Source of the DNA: JACKHA01 sp041401985
Lineage (GTDB): Bacteria > Planctomycetota > Phycisphaerae > Phycisphaerales > UBA1924
NCBI GenBank assembly: GCA_041401985.1
Contig: JAWKTE010000006.1
Coordinates: forward strand, 1 to 64,000
Direction: 5' to 3'
Length of the DNA: 64,000 bases
Shown: piece after piece, positions 34,414 through 43,133 of the stretch
How positions within the stretch are numbered: position 1 is the stretch's first letter
How the letters are laid out: each line of letters opens with the position of its first letter
Made by a program: the position numbers and the translations under genes
Notes under the pieces: generated by a model
What the model was told of the DNA's origin: nothing
Database searches by the model: none
What the model saw: only the letters and a program-made list of their open reading frames with translations

Positions 34414-34722
34414 ATGCTTCTTGGGATCCAGTTGGCACTGGTGGCGATCGGTGTTGTCGTACTGCTCCGCGGGCAAATGAGCGGGGCGCGGGGGCGCGAG
34501 GTGAGCGGGGCCAGGGCCAGGCTGGCCGGGCTGGTGCTTGTCGGGATGGCGGGGTGGAGCGCGCTGGCGTCGCGCGGGCTCGAGGCCACGCCCGAGGGCG
34601 TGGACCGGCTGGCGTTCGTCGCGGTGCAGTGCGTGTGGCTGCTGGGGGCGATGATCGTGGCGTCGATGGTCGCCGGGGCGGGCGTGAAGACGGGCGAGAG
34701 CCGGCGCCGGGCGATGGCGTGA
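34414..34722 (+). CDS. Small membrane protein, unknown
   Basis: 102 residues with three predicted membrane segments: MLLGIQLALVAIGVVVLL, LAGLVLVGMAGWSALA and FVAVQCVWLLGAMIVASMVA. The loops are Arg-rich (GARGREVSGARARL). No family is recognised. ATG 34414 has AGGAGG seven bases upstream, so translation is credible although the product is short. It is convergent with the VTT-domain gene, ending 22 bases from its stop. Confidence 0.65.
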   Translation: MLLGIQLALVAIGVVVLLRGQMSGARGREVSGARARLAGLVLVGMAGWSALASRGLEATPEGVDRLAFVAVQCVWLLGAMIVASMVAGAGVKTGESRRRAMA

Positions 34723-34744
34723 GAGGCGGCGGGGCGGGTCTTGA

Positions 34745-35683
34745 TCAGGCTTCGCGTGGGGCCTCGGGCGTGGGGGCCGGGGCCGGCTGGCCCTTGCGAT
34801 AGCCGGTGACCTTGTGGATGGCCTTGTTGGCGATCAGGCCGACGATGCCCAGCGCGACGATGGTGATGACGATGCCGCTGGGCAGGATCCACCAGGGGGT
34901 GGCGTCGTTGATCGCGTCGCGGTTGAACTCGCCCTGGATGAGCCCGGCGATGTAGACGGCGGCGGCGGTGCGCGGGGCCATGCCCACCAGCGTGCCGACG
35001 GCGAACGGCATGCGCGGAACCTTGGCGGCGGCCATGACCAGGTTGGTCAGGGCGAAGGGCGAGTTCGGGGGGAAGCGCAGCAGGGCGACGATGCCGGCGG
35101 TGCGGAAGAAACCGGCGCCCTCCCGCCCGCCGACGAGGGCGTCCCGGACGGCCCGCCACTTCGGGTGCTCGTTGATCAGTTTCTCGCCGCGATCGCCGCC
35201 GAGGTGCTTGGCCAGGGTGTAGCCGATGATCGAGCCGCCGAAGAACCCGGCGAGCGCGGCGGGGAAGCCGATGCCGAACCCGAAGGCCCAGCCGCCCAGG
35301 ACGGCCTGCGAGTAGGTCGGGAGGAACGCCAGGCCCGCCAGGATCATGAACGCGACGACGTAGATCAGCACGCCCATGAGTTCGTGCGACTTGAACCAGT
35401 CGCCGACGGGGTTGAGGGTGCTGAGCAGGGCGATGCCGGCGATCGCGGGCATGAAGGCGGCGAAGGCCGCCAGGAAGGCGACGGGGCCGAGTTTGCGGGC
35501 GACGGAGGCGATGGTTTCGTGCGGCTCGGCGTTCGGCGCTGCGTTCGGCTCGCCGTACACGCCGGGGGCGTCGCTCGGGTTGCTTGGCGGGTTCGGTCCG
35601 GATGGCGCTGCGGCGTCGGCGGCGGGTGCGGCATCGACGGCGTCGCGTGCGTTTGCGTTGTCGGTTGCGGCGGCGTCGTTCAC
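34745..35683 (-). CDS. VTT/TVP38-type membrane protein
   Basis: 312 residues. A 55-residue Ala/Pro/Asn-rich N-terminus is followed by a VTT (SNARE-associated, DedA-like) domain: LGPVAFLAAFAAFMPAIAG, then GVLIYVVAFMILAGL, then GWAFGFGIGFPAALAGFFGGSIIGYTLA, the hallmark Gly-rich segment of the family, and later FFRTAGIVALLRFPPNSPFALTNL. These proteins reside in the inner membrane and are implicated in lipid transport or membrane homeostasis. No ATG is in frame near the start of the domain, so a GTG at 35683 is used; the true start may be later. It is divergent from dnaA across 370 bp. Confidence 0.8.
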   Translation of the reverse strand: MNDAAATDNANARDAVDAAPAADAAAPSGPNPPSNPSDAPGVYGEPNAAPNAEPHETIASVARKLGPVAFLAAFAAFMPAIAGIALLSTLNPVGDWFKSHELMGVLIYVVAFMILAGLAFLPTYSQAVLGGWAFGFGIGFPAALAGFFGGSIIGYTLAKHLGGDRGEKLINEHPKWRAVRDALVGGREGAGFFRTAGIVALLRFPPNSPFALTNLVMAAAKVPRMPFAVGTLVGMAPRTAAAVYIAGLIQGEFNRDAINDATPWWILPSGIVITIVALGIVGLIANKAIHKVTGYRKGQPAPAPTPEAPREA

Positions 35684-36052
35684 CGGGCAAGCGTAGGGGG
35701 TTGCGCGTGTCGCGTCGCGCGTCGTGTCGGTTGCGGGTGCGCCGGCGAGTTGACTGTGGGCGGGGTGTGAAGTACCTTTGCCCCCGTTGTTGATCGAGCC
35801 GCGGTGTGGTGCCGCGGTTGAGTCCGGTGGCCCTGAATCTGGTGAGTGGTCCTCCGCGTGACCGTCGCCGCGACCGTGCTGGCGGCGCGGCTTCGTGTGT
35901 GCTTGCGCGGGCGGGCTGTTTCGGGAGCGCGTGTGTGTGCGGGGCGATCGCGATGGGGCGGTCGTTCTGTCGGCGCGGCCGCGGGCGTGGGCGTGGTGGG
36001 CGCGGACGCTGTGTGGGGCGTCGCGAGGCGTTGATTGGGGGCGTGTGGCGCG
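35684..36052. other. dnaA upstream region
   Basis: The top strand is strongly G+T-rich, notably from 35890 to 36050, with few C. It contains a hairpin CCGCGG-N7-CCGCGG near 35800 and one candidate promoter (35750-35778). I see no TTATCCACA-like DnaA box and no AT-rich unwinding region, so an origin here is not supported. Confidence 0.6.
35750..35778 (+). promoter_or_regulatory. Candidate sigma-70-like promoter for dnaA
   Basis: TTGACT (35750-35755), a 17-base spacer and TACCTT (35773-35778). The -35 box is close to consensus; the -10 box matches at three positions. It would give dnaA a leader of about 270 nt. Single-site evidence only. Confidence 0.35.
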
Positions 36053-37624
36053 ATGCGCGATCCTGATCGGCAAACCTGGAAGAGCGTGCTGGCGCACATC
36101 CGCGGGGCGTACCCGACGCTGTGCCGCAACTGGTTCGACGAGATCGAGTTCGTGGGTGTTGACGGAGGGTCGATGGTGCTGCGGGCTCACTCGCCGGTGC
36201 ACCGCGACTACCTGCGTCGGCACTGCCTGGACCAGTTCAACGACGCGCTGCGGACCGTGACGGGGCGCCTGCTGGCGATCCGGTTCATCGGGCCGGGCGA
36301 GTCGGACCGGGCCGAGTCGAGGCCCGGGCGCGTGATCGACGAGGCCGAGGGGCTGCTGGGCGCCCCGGCGGTGGGCAGCGGCGTGCAGCCGTTGGCGGTC
36401 GGGCCCGGCGCGCAGGGGATTGGTGCCGACGTCACAGAAGGCGATGCGGACGAGTTCGGCGGACGCGGGGCGGGTTCGGGGCCAGATGAACGGCTGGTCG
36501 TCCGCCACCCCGGCACGCGCGGCCCGTCGCGGGCGTACTACGCCTCGGAGGCCGAGCCGCTGGGCCCCGGCTCGCTGGTGATCAACCCGGACTACGACTT
36601 CGAGCACTTCGTGGTCGGCACGAGCAATCGCCTGGCGCACGCGGCGTGCCAGGCGGTCGCCAACGACCCGGGCTACGCGTACAACCCGCTGTTCATCCAC
36701 GGCAAGGTCGGGCTGGGCAAGACGCACCTTCTGCAGGCGGTGTGCCTGGAGATCAAGCGGGCCCGTCCGGATGCGGCGATCCACTATCTCTCGTGCGAGG
36801 CGTTCATCACGGACTTCGTGGAGCGGGTGCGGGCCGGGGCGATGGCCGAGTTCCGCCACCGGTTCCGCAACGTGGACGTGCTGGTGATCGACGACATCCA
36901 CTTCCTGGCCAAGCGGGAGGGGACGCAGGAGGAGTTCTTCCACACGTTCAACACGCTGTACCAGGCCCACCGCCAGATCGTGCTGTCGTCCGACGCCGAG
37001 CCGGACGAGATCCCGGACCTGGAAGACCGCCTGGTGAGCCGGTTCAAGTGGGGGATGGTGGCCAAGGTCGACTCGCCGTCGTTCGAGACGCGGGTGGCGA
37101 TCCTCAAGAGCAAGTCGGAGATCCGGGGGCTGTCGCTGCCCGACGAGGTGGCGGTGCACATCGCGGGGGTGGTCAAGGGCAACATCCGCGAACTCGAGGG
37201 GGCGATCACCAAACTGCAGTTGCGGTCGATGGTGGACGAGCGCCCGATCGATCTGGCGATGGCCCGGGAGGCGGTCGGGGTCGGCATGGGCGGGGCGGGT
37301 TCGTCGGGCGCCGGCCCGAGCGGGACGGAACTGACGGTCCAGGCGATCATCGACGTGGTGACGGAGTACTACAGCGTGCGTCGCCAGGACCTGGAGTCCA
37401 AGAAGCGCCAGCGGTCGATCGCGCTGCCGCGCCAGGTGTGCATGTACCTGGCCCGCCAGCACACGCGTCACTCGCTGCAGGAGATCGGGCGGCACTTCGG
37501 CGACCGGGACCACACGACGGTGATGCACGCGATCAAGACGGTCGACGAGCGTCGGGAGCGGGACCGGGCGTTCGGGTCGTCGATCCAGGTGCTGGAGCAG
37601 CGGCTGGTGCAGACGCGCCGGTGA
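36053..37624 (+). CDS. dnaA: Chromosomal replication initiator DnaA
   Basis: 523 residues. Domain I is at 1-75 (WKSVLAHIRGAYPTLCRNWF), domain II is a Gly/Asp-rich linker (about 80-165), and the AAA+ domain III starts near LVINPDYDFEHFVVG, with Walker A GKVGLGKT (217-224) and Walker B VLVIDDIHFL (277-286). Domain IV ends with the DNA-binding signature QVCMYLARQHTRHSLQEIGRHFGDRDHTTVMHA (read in pieces). The protein binds origin DnaA boxes and opens the origin with ATP. A longer frame begins at 36035 (MGACGAMRD); ATG 36053 gives the normal start. The linker is somewhat long. No dnaN follows; the next gene is an MBL hydrolase. Confidence 0.95.
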   Translation: MRDPDRQTWKSVLAHIRGAYPTLCRNWFDEIEFVGVDGGSMVLRAHSPVHRDYLRRHCLDQFNDALRTVTGRLLAIRFIGPGESDRAESRPGRVIDEAEGLLGAPAVGSGVQPLAVGPGAQGIGADVTEGDADEFGGRGAGSGPDERLVVRHPGTRGPSRAYYASEAEPLGPGSLVINPDYDFEHFVVGTSNRLAHAACQAVANDPGYAYNPLFIHGKVGLGKTHLLQAVCLEIKRARPDAAIHYLSCEAFITDFVERVRAGAMAEFRHRFRNVDVLVIDDIHFLAKREGTQEEFFHTFNTLYQAHRQIVLSSDAEPDEIPDLEDRLVSRFKWGMVAKVDSPSFETRVAILKSKSEIRGLSLPDEVAVHIAGVVKGNIRELEGAITKLQLRSMVDERPIDLAMAREAVGVGMGGAGSSGAGPSGTELTVQAIIDVVTEYYSVRRQDLESKKRQRSIALPRQVCMYLARQHTRHSLQEIGRHFGDRDHTTVMHAIKTVDERRERDRAFGSSIQVLEQRLVQTRR

Positions 37625-37828
37625 ACCGGTTCAAACCGGCGGAGGCTGGGCGGCCCGATGCGCGGCGGATGGATCCCCTCATCCGGCGGGCCGGGGCCGC
37701 CGAGCGAGGGTGCAAGAAACTCCCGGCGTTCGGCCGCGAGCCTGGGGCGGTTGACGCTACCATTCCCGCGAGAGAACAACCTTCCACTTTCCCCCGGGGC
37801 GACAGCCCCACGCGGAGGGATTCCCCCG

Positions 37829-38827
37829 ATGCTTCCCAAGCCGCCGCCCCGTGAGGGCGGCCTCGGATTCCTGTACCTCCCGCCCTATCGCGTGCAGGGC
37901 ACGAGCGTGGCCGGCGAGACCACGTGCGTGCAGGTGCCAGAACTGGACGTGTGCTTCGACGCGGGCAGTTGCCCGCGTCCGATCCTGGCGGCCAAGTACC
38001 TGGCGATCAGCCACGGGCACATGGACCACATCGGCTCGCTGGCGTACTGGTGCAGCCAGCGCCGGTTCCAGGGGATGGGCACGGGCAAGATCGTCTGCGA
38101 CAAGCGGATCGAGGAAGCCGTCCACGGGATGATGAAGGGCTTCATCGAACTGGAGCGTCAGGAGACCGAGTACGAGGTGATCGCGCTCGAGCCCGAGCAG
38201 CAGATCGAGATCAAGAACAACATCTTCCTGCGCGGGTTCCACACCGAGCACGCCGGGCCCTCGATGGGCTACGCGGTGATCGAGCGCCGGACGAAACTCA
38301 AGGAGGAGTTCCACGGCCTGCCGCAGGAGAAACTGCGGGAACTCAAGGAGCGCGGGACGGAGATCACCAACGCGTTCGAGATCCCGCTGGTGGCGTACGT
38401 GGGCGACACGCAGCCCGGGCCGCACTTGGTGCGGGACGACGTGCGCAAGAGCCAGATCATCATCAGCGAGTGCACGTTCTTCGAGGGCGACCACCGGGAC
38501 CGTGCCAAGATCGGCCAGCACATGCACGTGGCGGACATCGCCGAGTGGCTGCGGGTGCTCGAGTGCCAGCACCTGGTGCTGATCCACGTCTCGCGCCGGA
38601 CGAACCTGATGACGGCCCGGCAGGAGATCGAGAAACTGGTCGGGCGCGAGAAGGCCGAGAAGGTCCACTTCCTGATGGACCACCGGACGAACAAGATGCG
38701 GTACGAGCGTCAGTGCATCGACGCGGGCGTGCCGATCGAGACGAGGCGTCCGGGACCGCCGCGCAGCGGGCCGCCGGGGGCGCGGCCGGGGGGCGGGTAT
38801 CGGAGCGGGCCGCCGCGGCGGGCGTGA
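37829..38827 (+). CDS. MBL-fold metallohydrolase, RNase Z-like
   Basis: 332 residues. The metallo-beta-lactamase motif SHGHMDHIG (61-69) supplies His62, His64, Asp66 and His67 for a two-zinc site; further His are at FHTEHAG and HMHVAD. This is the RNase Z/ElaC-like branch of the superfamily, but the exact substrate (tRNA 3' end or other phosphodiester) is not proven. The C-terminal 30 residues are Pro/Arg/Gly-rich and low complexity. ATG 37829 has GGAGG about 10 bases upstream; the frame upstream is excluded. It is on the same strand as dnaA, 204 bases away. Confidence 0.82.
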   Translation: MLPKPPPREGGLGFLYLPPYRVQGTSVAGETTCVQVPELDVCFDAGSCPRPILAAKYLAISHGHMDHIGSLAYWCSQRRFQGMGTGKIVCDKRIEEAVHGMMKGFIELERQETEYEVIALEPEQQIEIKNNIFLRGFHTEHAGPSMGYAVIERRTKLKEEFHGLPQEKLRELKERGTEITNAFEIPLVAYVGDTQPGPHLVRDDVRKSQIIISECTFFEGDHRDRAKIGQHMHVADIAEWLRVLECQHLVLIHVSRRTNLMTARQEIEKLVGREKAEKVHFLMDHRTNKMRYERQCIDAGVPIETRRPGPPRSGPPGARPGGGYRSGPPRRA

Positions 38828-38872
38828 TGGGGGGCGGCGACGATCGCGCGGCTCATGGGTCACGCGTTCGAG

Positions 38873-40834
38873 TCAATCCTCACCTTCGACGCTCGCACCG
38901 TCGAGCGCCGGTGCTCCCGGCGCCAGCGTCGCACGCACCGCCATGATCGGCCAGTCGCCCGCGTACAGCGCGTACTGGCCGCGACCCGGGAGTTCGGTCA
39001 GCACGAGCCCGGCGAGGGCGAGGCGTTCGAGAGCGCGGGAGCGGTCGCTGGTGTCGCCCTCGCGGGGGGCGCGGAGGATGATCGTCGCCGGGCCGCGGCG
39101 TTCGATGGAGCGGCGCAGGCGGGCGAGAGGCCACGGTGTCAGGCCCGTCAGATTGTCGCGGGTCGTGATATCGCCGACGGGCTGGGTGCGTGGGCGGCGG
39201 GGGGTGCCGTCGCGGGCTTCGCGGGCATTGGTGGGCGTGTGAGTGTCGAGTTCGTACTGGATGCCCGGGTCGTACAGTTCGTAGACGAACACGCGGTACG
39301 GATCGACGCCGAGAGCCGGGTCCATGATGGTGTGCACGAAGTCGCGTGGCGAGCGGTGGGAGTAGAGAAGGCCGCGGGCGAGGCCGTACCACGCGGCGTG
39401 GGCGAGGGTGAGCAGCGCGACGCCCGCGACAAGGACGCGTCGGATGTTGAGCGCGATCCGGTCCGAGGCCAGACGTGAGGCCTCGGCGACGCCGATGCCG
39501 CCGAGCATCGCCAGCGCGGGCCACACAGGCAGGGCGTAGCGGGCCAGGCCCTTGCCGAAGAGGCTGAACAGGGCGATTCCGCCGATGGCCCAGGCCAGCA
39601 GGACGAACCAGCCCGGGCGCAGACGCGGGCGGACCCACACGAGCCACGCGAGCGTGCCGATCGCGGCGAACGAGCCGAGCCCGACGCCGAACGACGCGGC
39701 CTCCAGGATGCTGACCGACGAGGCGGGGCGGAAGGGGCGGAGGTTGTCCTCGACCTCCTCGCCGGCCCAGACGTCGAGCAGGGTCGGGTCGATGCGGGCG
39801 TCGACGGCACGGACCCAGAGGTAGAGCACGAGCGTGGCCGACGCTATCACGAGGATCGGATGGGTGCGCGAAAGGGCGGCGACGAACGCGCGGGCGCGGG
39901 TCGGCGAGAGGATCGGTGCGATCGAGCCGAGCACCAGGGCGGCCAGGGCGGCGCCGAGGAGGGTGCCGGTCGCGTCTTTCGAGGATCCGATCTGTGGGAT
40001 GGAGAAGGTCAGCGCGATGGCCGCGCCGAGCAGTGCACCGGCGATCGAGAGCGGACGCGACGGCCCCGCGGGCGTGATGGGCGTCTCATCGCGATCGCGG
40101 ATGAACGGCGGCTGGAACCGCACGCGCAGCGGGGCGTGTGTTCGGGCGGCGTGGAGCAGGATCGCGCCGTAGGAGCCGATGGCTATCACCGCCAGGGCCG
40201 GCGGGCCCTTGGTGAGCCCGGCCAGGATGGCCGCGATCGCGCCGAGGATGCAGGCGAGCCAGTTGGTGCGCGGCCTCGAGCGCTCGGATCCTTCGCCCTG
40301 CTCGGCCAGGTGGCTCCGCCAGGCGCGGAAGACCATCCAGATGGCTGTGGTGACCAGCGCCGGGAGCAGGATGTCGAGTTCGCCGACGCGGGCGGCCCGG
40401 GTGTATTGGATGCCGGTGGCCAGCATGGCCGCGGCCCAGAACGCGGCGGTGCTCGCCCATCCGCGCGCACGCTCGGGGGCGATGGTGGCCGGCGGCTGGC
40501 AGATATCTCGCGCGGCGAAGTAGGTCGCCAGCACGCCGAGCCAGCCGAACAGGGCGATCGTCAGTCGCGTGTCGAGCAGCGTGACGGACGAGCCGCGGAG
40601 CGAGGCGATGGCCATCTGGACCCAGTAGAACAGCGGCGGCTTGGCCAGGTATGGGTGCCCGTTGATGGTGGGCACGACCCACTCGCCGGCGTCGAGCATC
40701 TGGCGGGCGACAAGCAGGCGCTGGCCCTCGTGCCACGCGGTCACGCCGATGGAGGTCAGGCCCAGCGCGTAGGAGAGGGCGCTGATGGCGGAGAGGACGA
40801 TCAGGTGCCGGCGGGTTGGTTGCGTGGCCGACAT
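38873..40834 (-). CDS. GT39/ArnT-like membrane glycosyltransferase
   Basis: 653 residues with about 11-12 membrane helices. The N-terminal region AWHEGQRLLVARQMLDAGEW and a following PYLAKPPLFYWVQM match the dolichyl-phosphate-mannose/ArnT transferase family: the Glu and the KPPL element form part of the catalytic first periplasmic loop. The C-terminal soluble part (from about residue 520) is unusual for its length. Such enzymes move a sugar from a polyprenyl-phosphate carrier to lipid A or protein outside the inner membrane. Start ATG 40834. Gene is convergent with the MBL hydrolase gene, ending 46 bases from it. Confidence 0.82.
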   Translation of the reverse strand: MSATQPTRRHLIVLSAISALSYALGLTSIGVTAWHEGQRLLVARQMLDAGEWVVPTINGHPYLAKPPLFYWVQMAIASLRGSSVTLLDTRLTIALFGWLGVLATYFAARDICQPPATIAPERARGWASTAAFWAAAMLATGIQYTRAARVGELDILLPALVTTAIWMVFRAWRSHLAEQGEGSERSRPRTNWLACILGAIAAILAGLTKGPPALAVIAIGSYGAILLHAARTHAPLRVRFQPPFIRDRDETPITPAGPSRPLSIAGALLGAAIALTFSIPQIGSSKDATGTLLGAALAALVLGSIAPILSPTRARAFVAALSRTHPILVIASATLVLYLWVRAVDARIDPTLLDVWAGEEVEDNLRPFRPASSVSILEAASFGVGLGSFAAIGTLAWLVWVRPRLRPGWFVLLAWAIGGIALFSLFGKGLARYALPVWPALAMLGGIGVAEASRLASDRIALNIRRVLVAGVALLTLAHAAWYGLARGLLYSHRSPRDFVHTIMDPALGVDPYRVFVYELYDPGIQYELDTHTPTNAREARDGTPRRPRTQPVGDITTRDNLTGLTPWPLARLRRSIERRGPATIILRAPREGDTSDRSRALERLALAGLVLTELPGRGQYALYAGDWPIMAVRATLAPGAPALDGASVEGED

Positions 40835-40867
40835 GGGGCTCGGAGTATCGACGTGTCAGGTGGATCG

Positions 40868-41027
40868 AGCGAACGCGAAGGGCGCGAAGGACGCGAAGGA
40901 CTCTCGAACTGGGAGGCACTCCCCCGGCGCGTGGTGATTGCGGCACATGGGCGATTCAAGGCCGGCAACGAGGGTGGCTCTCGCCGGCTCTTCCCCTCCG
41001 CGTCCTTCGCGAACTTCGCGTTCCAAC
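40868..41027. repeat. Inverted-arm repeat (GCGAAGGNC, 9 bp)
   Basis: Left arm 40870-40901 has GCGAAGGGC, GCGAAGGAC and GCGAAGGAC. The right arm 40996-41022 is the complement (GTCCTTCGCGAACTTCGCG). The spacer of about 95 bp is unique. It fills the gap between pgk and the glycosyltransferase gene. Confidence 0.85.
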
Positions 41028-41042
41028 TCGACCAACCCTGGG

Positions 41043-42251
41043 CTACTTTTCATCCAGCAGGTCCACCGACTCGAACCGCTTGCCTTCGAGCATCTCCAGC
41101 GACGCCCCGCCGCCGGTCGAGACGTGGGTCATGCGGTCGGCCAGGCCGAACTTCTCGACCGCGGCCGCCGAGTCCCCGCCGCCGACGATCGAGACGGCCC
41201 CGCCCTCGGTCGCGCGGGCGATCGACCGGGCCACCGACTCGGTCCCGACGCGGAACGGACGCCACTCGAACACGCCCATCGGCCCGTTCCAGACGATCGT
41301 CTTGGCCTTGCGGATGGCCTCGCCGAACTTGCCGACGGTCTTGGGCCCGATGTCCAGGCCCATGAACCCGTCCTTGATCTGGTCGTCGAAGGTCTCGATG
41401 TCGCCGACGTTCTCGGCGAACTGCGTCGAGCAGACGTGGTCGATCGGCAGGTGCAGGTCGTGCCTGGTCTTGGCGGCCTGCTCGATCAGGTTCTTCGCCA
41501 CAGCGACCTTGTCCGACTCGACGCGGCTGGTCCCCACGTTCTTGCCCAGCGCCTTGAGGAACGTGTAGGCCATGGCCCCGCCGACGAGCACGGCGTCGGC
41601 CTTGGGGATGAGGTGCTCGATGGCCGGCAGTTTGTCGCTGACCTTGGCCCCGCCCAGCACCACCACGAACGGGCGGGCCGGGTTCTGGAGCGCATCGGCC
41701 AGGTACTTGATCTCCTTCTCGACCAGGAACCCGCTGACGCGCGGCGTGCCGGCGGGGACCGAGCGCGGCACCGCGACCATCGAGGCATCGGGGCGGTGGC
41801 AGGTGCCGAAGGCGTCGTTGACATAGACGTCGGCGTAGGCCGCGAGTTTGGCGGCGAACGCGGGGTCGCCCTTCTTCTCGCCCTTGTGGAAGCGGAGGTT
41901 CTCGAGCAGGACCACGTCGCCGGGTTTCATGGCTCCGACCGCGTTGGCGGCGGCCTGGTCGATGCAGTCGTGCGAGGGGAACGCGACGGGGCGTCCCAGG
42001 ATCTCGCCCAGGCGGACGGCGCAGGGCTTGAGGCTCTCGCCCTCCTCGTAGCCGGTGCCCTCGGGGCGGCCCAGGTGCGAGACGAGGATTGCCTTGCCGC
42101 CGCGGTCGATGACGCTCTTGATGGTGGGCACGGCGGCCTGGATGCGCCGGTCGTCGCCGATGGCGCCCTTGTCGAGCGGGACGTTGAAGTCCACGCGGAT
42201 GAGCACGCGCTTGCCGGCAACCTGGACGTCGGCGATGGTCTTCTTGGGCAT
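41043..42251 (-). CDS. pgk: Phosphoglycerate kinase
   Basis: 402 residues, the normal length of the family. It starts MPKKTIADVQVAGKRVLIRVDFNVP and shows the substrate-binding blocks DFNVP, SHLGRP, the nucleotide-binding GGAKVSDK and the C-terminal GGGDSAAAVEKF with STGGGASLEMLEG. The enzyme moves phosphate between 1,3-bisphosphoglycerate and ADP in glycolysis, or the reverse in gluconeogenesis. The frame extends upstream to 42737, but the extra part is not Pgk-like. It follows the ATP synthase delta gene by 107 bases on the same strand, so it may be co-transcribed with the FO operon. Confidence 0.97.
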   Translation of the reverse strand: MPKKTIADVQVAGKRVLIRVDFNVPLDKGAIGDDRRIQAAVPTIKSVIDRGGKAILVSHLGRPEGTGYEEGESLKPCAVRLGEILGRPVAFPSHDCIDQAAANAVGAMKPGDVVLLENLRFHKGEKKGDPAFAAKLAAYADVYVNDAFGTCHRPDASMVAVPRSVPAGTPRVSGFLVEKEIKYLADALQNPARPFVVVLGGAKVSDKLPAIEHLIPKADAVLVGGAMAYTFLKALGKNVGTSRVESDKVAVAKNLIEQAAKTRHDLHLPIDHVCSTQFAENVGDIETFDDQIKDGFMGLDIGPKTVGKFGEAIRKAKTIVWNGPMGVFEWRPFRVGTESVARSIARATEGGAVSIVGGGDSAAAVEKFGLADRMTHVSTGGGASLEMLEGKRFESVDLLDEK

Positions 42252-42358
42252 GTGGGGCCTCGGCGATGGCATCGACGCCGCACGGACGCGGGCGGCGTGT
42301 GCGGGCATGGTAGTCGGCGGGTGATTCGGCGGGCGACGCGGGGCGGGACGCGGCGCGA

Positions 42359-42967
42359 TCAGTCGCCCAGCACGCTCTTGATCTTGCCGCGGAGGCTGGC
42401 GGCCCCGTCGCGGGCCAGCTGCTCGCGGATGCGGCGGAGTTTGGTGGAGATCGAGGCGTCGACCAGTTGGTCGCCGATGCGGAGGCGCACGCCGCCGATC
42501 ATGGACTCGTCGGTGTAGGGGTGGACGACAACTTCCTTCTTCAGGCTCGCGCCGAGGCGCTCGCGGATGGAAGAGAGGCCCTCCTGGCCCATCGGCTCGG
42601 CGGTGTAGACGTCGACCTCGACACGCCCGAAGGCCTCCTGGAGGATCTGGTCCAGGGCCGCGGCGATGGCGGGCAGGTGCCCGAGGCGTCCCTTGCGGTT
42701 GAGCGTGAGCAGGAAGTCGCGGGTCAGGTCCTCGCACTTGCCCGAGAGCATGGAGCGGATCGAGTCCTCACGCTTCTGCATGGGCAGGATGCGGCTGGCC
42801 AGGAACTCGCCGAAGCGCTTGTCCTGGCGGGCCAGGTCGAGCAGGGCCTCGAGTTCGCCCGAGACGCTCTCGGCCAGCGTCTGGCCGCCACGCTCCATGG
42901 CGAGGTCGAACACGCTGCGGGCGTAGATCTCGGCGACGGCATCGGGCGGGGTTTCGATCAGCGGCAT
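42359..42967 (-). CDS. atpH: ATP synthase F1 delta subunit
   Basis: 202 residues starting MPLIETPPDAVAEIYARSVF at ATG 42967. The N-terminal helix bundle and the C-terminal VHPYTDESMIGGVRLRIGDQLVDASI segment (typical of the delta/OSCP family, with GGVxxRxGDxxxDxS) are clear. The subunit links the F1 head to the peripheral stalk. Normally atpA follows; here pgk does instead, so the catalytic F1 genes must be elsewhere or outside the window. A repeat with inverted arms (42991-43129) lies between it and atpF. Longer upstream open frame is repeat-derived. Confidence 0.92.
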   Translation of the reverse strand: MPLIETPPDAVAEIYARSVFDLAMERGGQTLAESVSGELEALLDLARQDKRFGEFLASRILPMQKREDSIRSMLSGKCEDLTRDFLLTLNRKGRLGHLPAIAAALDQILQEAFGRVEVDVYTAEPMGQEGLSSIRERLGASLKKEVVVHPYTDESMIGGVRLRIGDQLVDASISTKLRRIREQLARDGAASLRGKIKSVLGD

Positions 42968-42990
42968 CGGGCGCTCCGGAGTTCGATTCG

Positions 42991-43129
42991 ACTCACCACT
43001 GAGGCACGGAGACACGGAGAGGGCGGTTCTTGTGCCGCGAGGTGCTTGATCCGAGGAATCACGAGAGTTTCGGACGCGAACTCGTTCTCTTGCTCTCGCT
43101 CCGTGCCTCAGTGTCTCCGTGGTTGATTC
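42991..43129. repeat. Inverted-arm repeat (GAGGCACG type) inside atp operon
   Basis: Left arm 42991-43022: ACTCACCACTGAGGCACGG then AGACACGGAGAG. Right arm 43099-43125 complements it (TCCGTGCCTCAGTGTCTCCGTGG). Period 8; spacer about 75 bp of unique sequence. It fills nearly all of the atpF-atpH gap. Confidence 0.88.
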
Positions 43130-43133
43130 TCGA

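Noticed and set aside
35684..36052. Chromosomal origin next to dnaA
   Set aside because: No DnaA box and no AT-rich unwinding region are seen.
37757..38863. Antisense frame opposite the MBL hydrolase
   Set aside because: His/Arg/Pro-rich shadow of a gene with intact zinc ligands; no family features.
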